This document shows, one piece after another, positions 16,881 through 17,997 of a stretch of 17,997 nt of DNA (position 1 is the first letter of the stretch; each line of letters starts with the position of its first letter). The stretch covers positions 1-17,997 of the forward strand of contig QMPB01000021.1 of NCBI GenBank assembly GCA_003648395.1, read 5' to 3'. The notes beneath the pieces were generated by a model. The model saw only the letters and a list, made by a program, of their open reading frames with translations. It was not told the origin of the DNA and ran no database searches. Origin of the DNA: Bacteroidota bacterium. GTDB taxonomy: Bacteria; Bacteroidota; Bacteroidia; Bacteroidales; UBA1556. Both the position numbers and the translations under genes were made by a program.

Positions 16881-17997
16881 TCATTTATTCTCTTTCTTGG
16901 GTTCCCAATCAAATATTTCATACTTATTCTTTGGTCTCCAATAATCATATGGTTTAAATCCTCTTAGATAAAGAGCTCTTTTTGATACTTTTTTTATTGG
17001 ATTTAAACTGGCTTTTGGCTTTGATAAATAAATAATATTACTTATCCCTTTACCATTAAATAATACTCTCATATCGCTTGAACTAGCAAGATTAACACCT
17101 ACCAAAGAATTGTCCTCTTCTTTAACAAAATATACCGATTGTGCATTACTTAATACCTTAACATAATCAATATTTTCATTCTTAAAATATGCAATAATAT
17201 CTCTTCCTGATACTTGATTATAATAGTCTAGAGTATCATGCTGCAAAACAAAAGCATTAGTATCGACATATAAACGAGTAATCTTTCCATTCTTAACTAT
17301 TGCTCTTATTTTCTTGCCTGACATTTGACTATTGTCACCCCATACTAAAGGTCTGTTATAAAAATAAAGAACAGAGTCAATAAGAGAATAAACTAATGAA
17401 TCACATTTCCCTTGAATATCTTTTTTAAAAAATTTTGTTTTATTATATGCATAGAAATACTCAGCATTTTGGTTAGTATCAAAATCTAATCTTAAAGTAT
17501 CTGCATGAATATAAAGTGAATCCTTATCTTCACTTATCATAATAGCAAGTGCACTATCAGTAAAAAAAGAAGTTCCTCCATTCTCCCAATACTCTGCATA
17601 TCTCCCTTTTATAATAATATTTTTTACGCTATCAATTAACACTACATTCTTAAGTGCTTGTCCGAAACCTTTATTTCTATCGTAGTAAAGGCTATCTGCA
17701 TATAATTTTTGGGTTTTTCCCTTTAGCAGAGTATGTTTTTGGAATCTTGAAATATCTGTATTTGTATTATACCAACCATTTTCACAATATATAGAATTGG
17801 TTTCGCTAACAATAGTTGTTGGCCCAATAAAATATGCTATCTCCAAATTACTGTTATACATTAATGTATCTGAATACATTGTGTAATCAGGATTTATTAG
17901 AACTACATTTCGTTTAAAATGAAAGACTTTCTTTTTACTATAGTAGTTACCAATATCACTAGTTAAAGTATTTTCCTTATCAGCGGTAACTCCTCCA
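16881..17997 (-). CDS. OstA/LptA-like lipopolysaccharide-export protein, 5' end beyond window edge
   Basis: The frame stays open through the right edge: before the first in-window ATG (17879) codons continue as GGVTADKENTLTSDIGNYYS and then FHFKRNVVLINPDYT, which is regular OstA-repeat sequence. The true start is therefore outside and at least 371 residues are present. The protein is built of repeated beta units (sDtL.Y..., Y.r...F...V.l.d...), such as VFHFKRNVVLINPDYTMYSD, LYADSLYYDRNKGFGQALKN and LYIHADTLRLDFDTNQ, matching the OstA/LptA-type jelly fold that binds lipid A or LPS in the periplasm. The C-terminus ends in charged PYDYWRPKNKYEIFDWEPKK. By family it is a periplasmic part of LPS transport. 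It converges with the symporter gene, whose stop is 15 bases away, and no strong terminator is visible between them. Confidence 0.88.
   Translation of the reverse strand, partial: GGVTADKENTLTSDIGNYYSKKKVFHFKRNVVLINPDYTMYSDTLMYNSNLEIAYFIGPTTIVSETNSIYCENGWYNTNTDISRFQKHTLLKGKTQKLYADSLYYDRNKGFGQALKNVVLIDSVKNIIIKGRYAEYWENGGTSFFTDSALAIMISEDKDSLYIHADTLRLDFDTNQNAEYFYAYNKTKFFKKDIQGKCDSLVYSLIDSVLYFYNRPLVWGDNSQMSGKKIRAIVKNGKITRLYVDTNAFVLQHDTLDYYNQVSGRDIIAYFKNENIDYVKVLSNAQSVYFVKEEDNSLVGVNLASSSDMRVLFNGKGISNIIYLSKPKASLNPIKKVSKRALYLRGFKPYDYWRPKNKYEIFDWEPKKENK

Noticed and set aside
1..17997. Mobile elements, CRISPR arrays, toxin-antitoxin or defence genes
   Set aside because: No transposase, integrase, spaced direct repeats, or defence-type proteins were found; gene content is core or envelope-related throughout.

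Overview
The window is ordinary chromosomal DNA from an AT-rich member of the Bacteroidota. The evidence is two proteins ending in the gliding-motility-type C-terminal domain (CHU_C, the type B sorting domain of the type IX secretion system, T9SS), Bacteroidota-style promoter -7 boxes (TAnnTTTG), almost no Shine-Dalgarno sites, an OstA-like protein, and a DksA-like protein with the phylum's IGRVSRMDAIN stretch. The genus cannot be read from the sequence. No mobile element, CRISPR array, rRNA or tRNA gene was seen.

Layout. 1-334 (minus): N-terminus of an exported PpiC/SurA-type prolyl isomerase, cut by the window edge. 415-1881 (minus): guaB (IMP dehydrogenase), with a promoter and palindrome upstream. 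2034-2070: terminator that closes the next transcript. 2101-9693 (minus): a tight five-gene cluster, in transcription order: catalytic M16 zinc peptidase, ECF sigma factor, single-span anti-sigma-like protein ending in CHU_C, non-catalytic M16 partner, 1127-residue secreted CHU_C protein. Gaps are 59, 3, 5 and 11 bases. 9694-9838: divergent promoter region. 9839-11119 (plus): glyA. 11149-11190: a perfect palindromic terminator shared by convergent genes. 11172-14431 (minus): S41/CtpA-type protease followed by an O-antigen-ligase-like membrane protein. 14432-14783: 352 bases without a gene, holding a promoter box and a nested inverted repeat. 14784-15122 (plus): DksA/TraR zinc-finger protein, followed by a heptamer repeat. 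15204-16865 (plus): AGCS-family sodium/amino-acid symporter with a large extra segment. 16881-17997 (minus): OstA-like protein, open at the right edge.

How the genes fit together. guaB and glyA are housekeeping nucleotide and one-carbon genes, and the DksA-like protein is a likely RNA polymerase modulator. The PpiC protein, S41 protease, O-antigen-ligase-like protein and OstA protein all concern the cell envelope. The five-gene cluster is the most interesting part. It places a sigma factor and a presumed membrane anti-sigma factor next to a large surface protein with the same type of C-terminal domain, between two halves of a split M16 peptidase. This suggests a regulatory circuit that reads the state of type IX export or of the cell surface. 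That link is inference.
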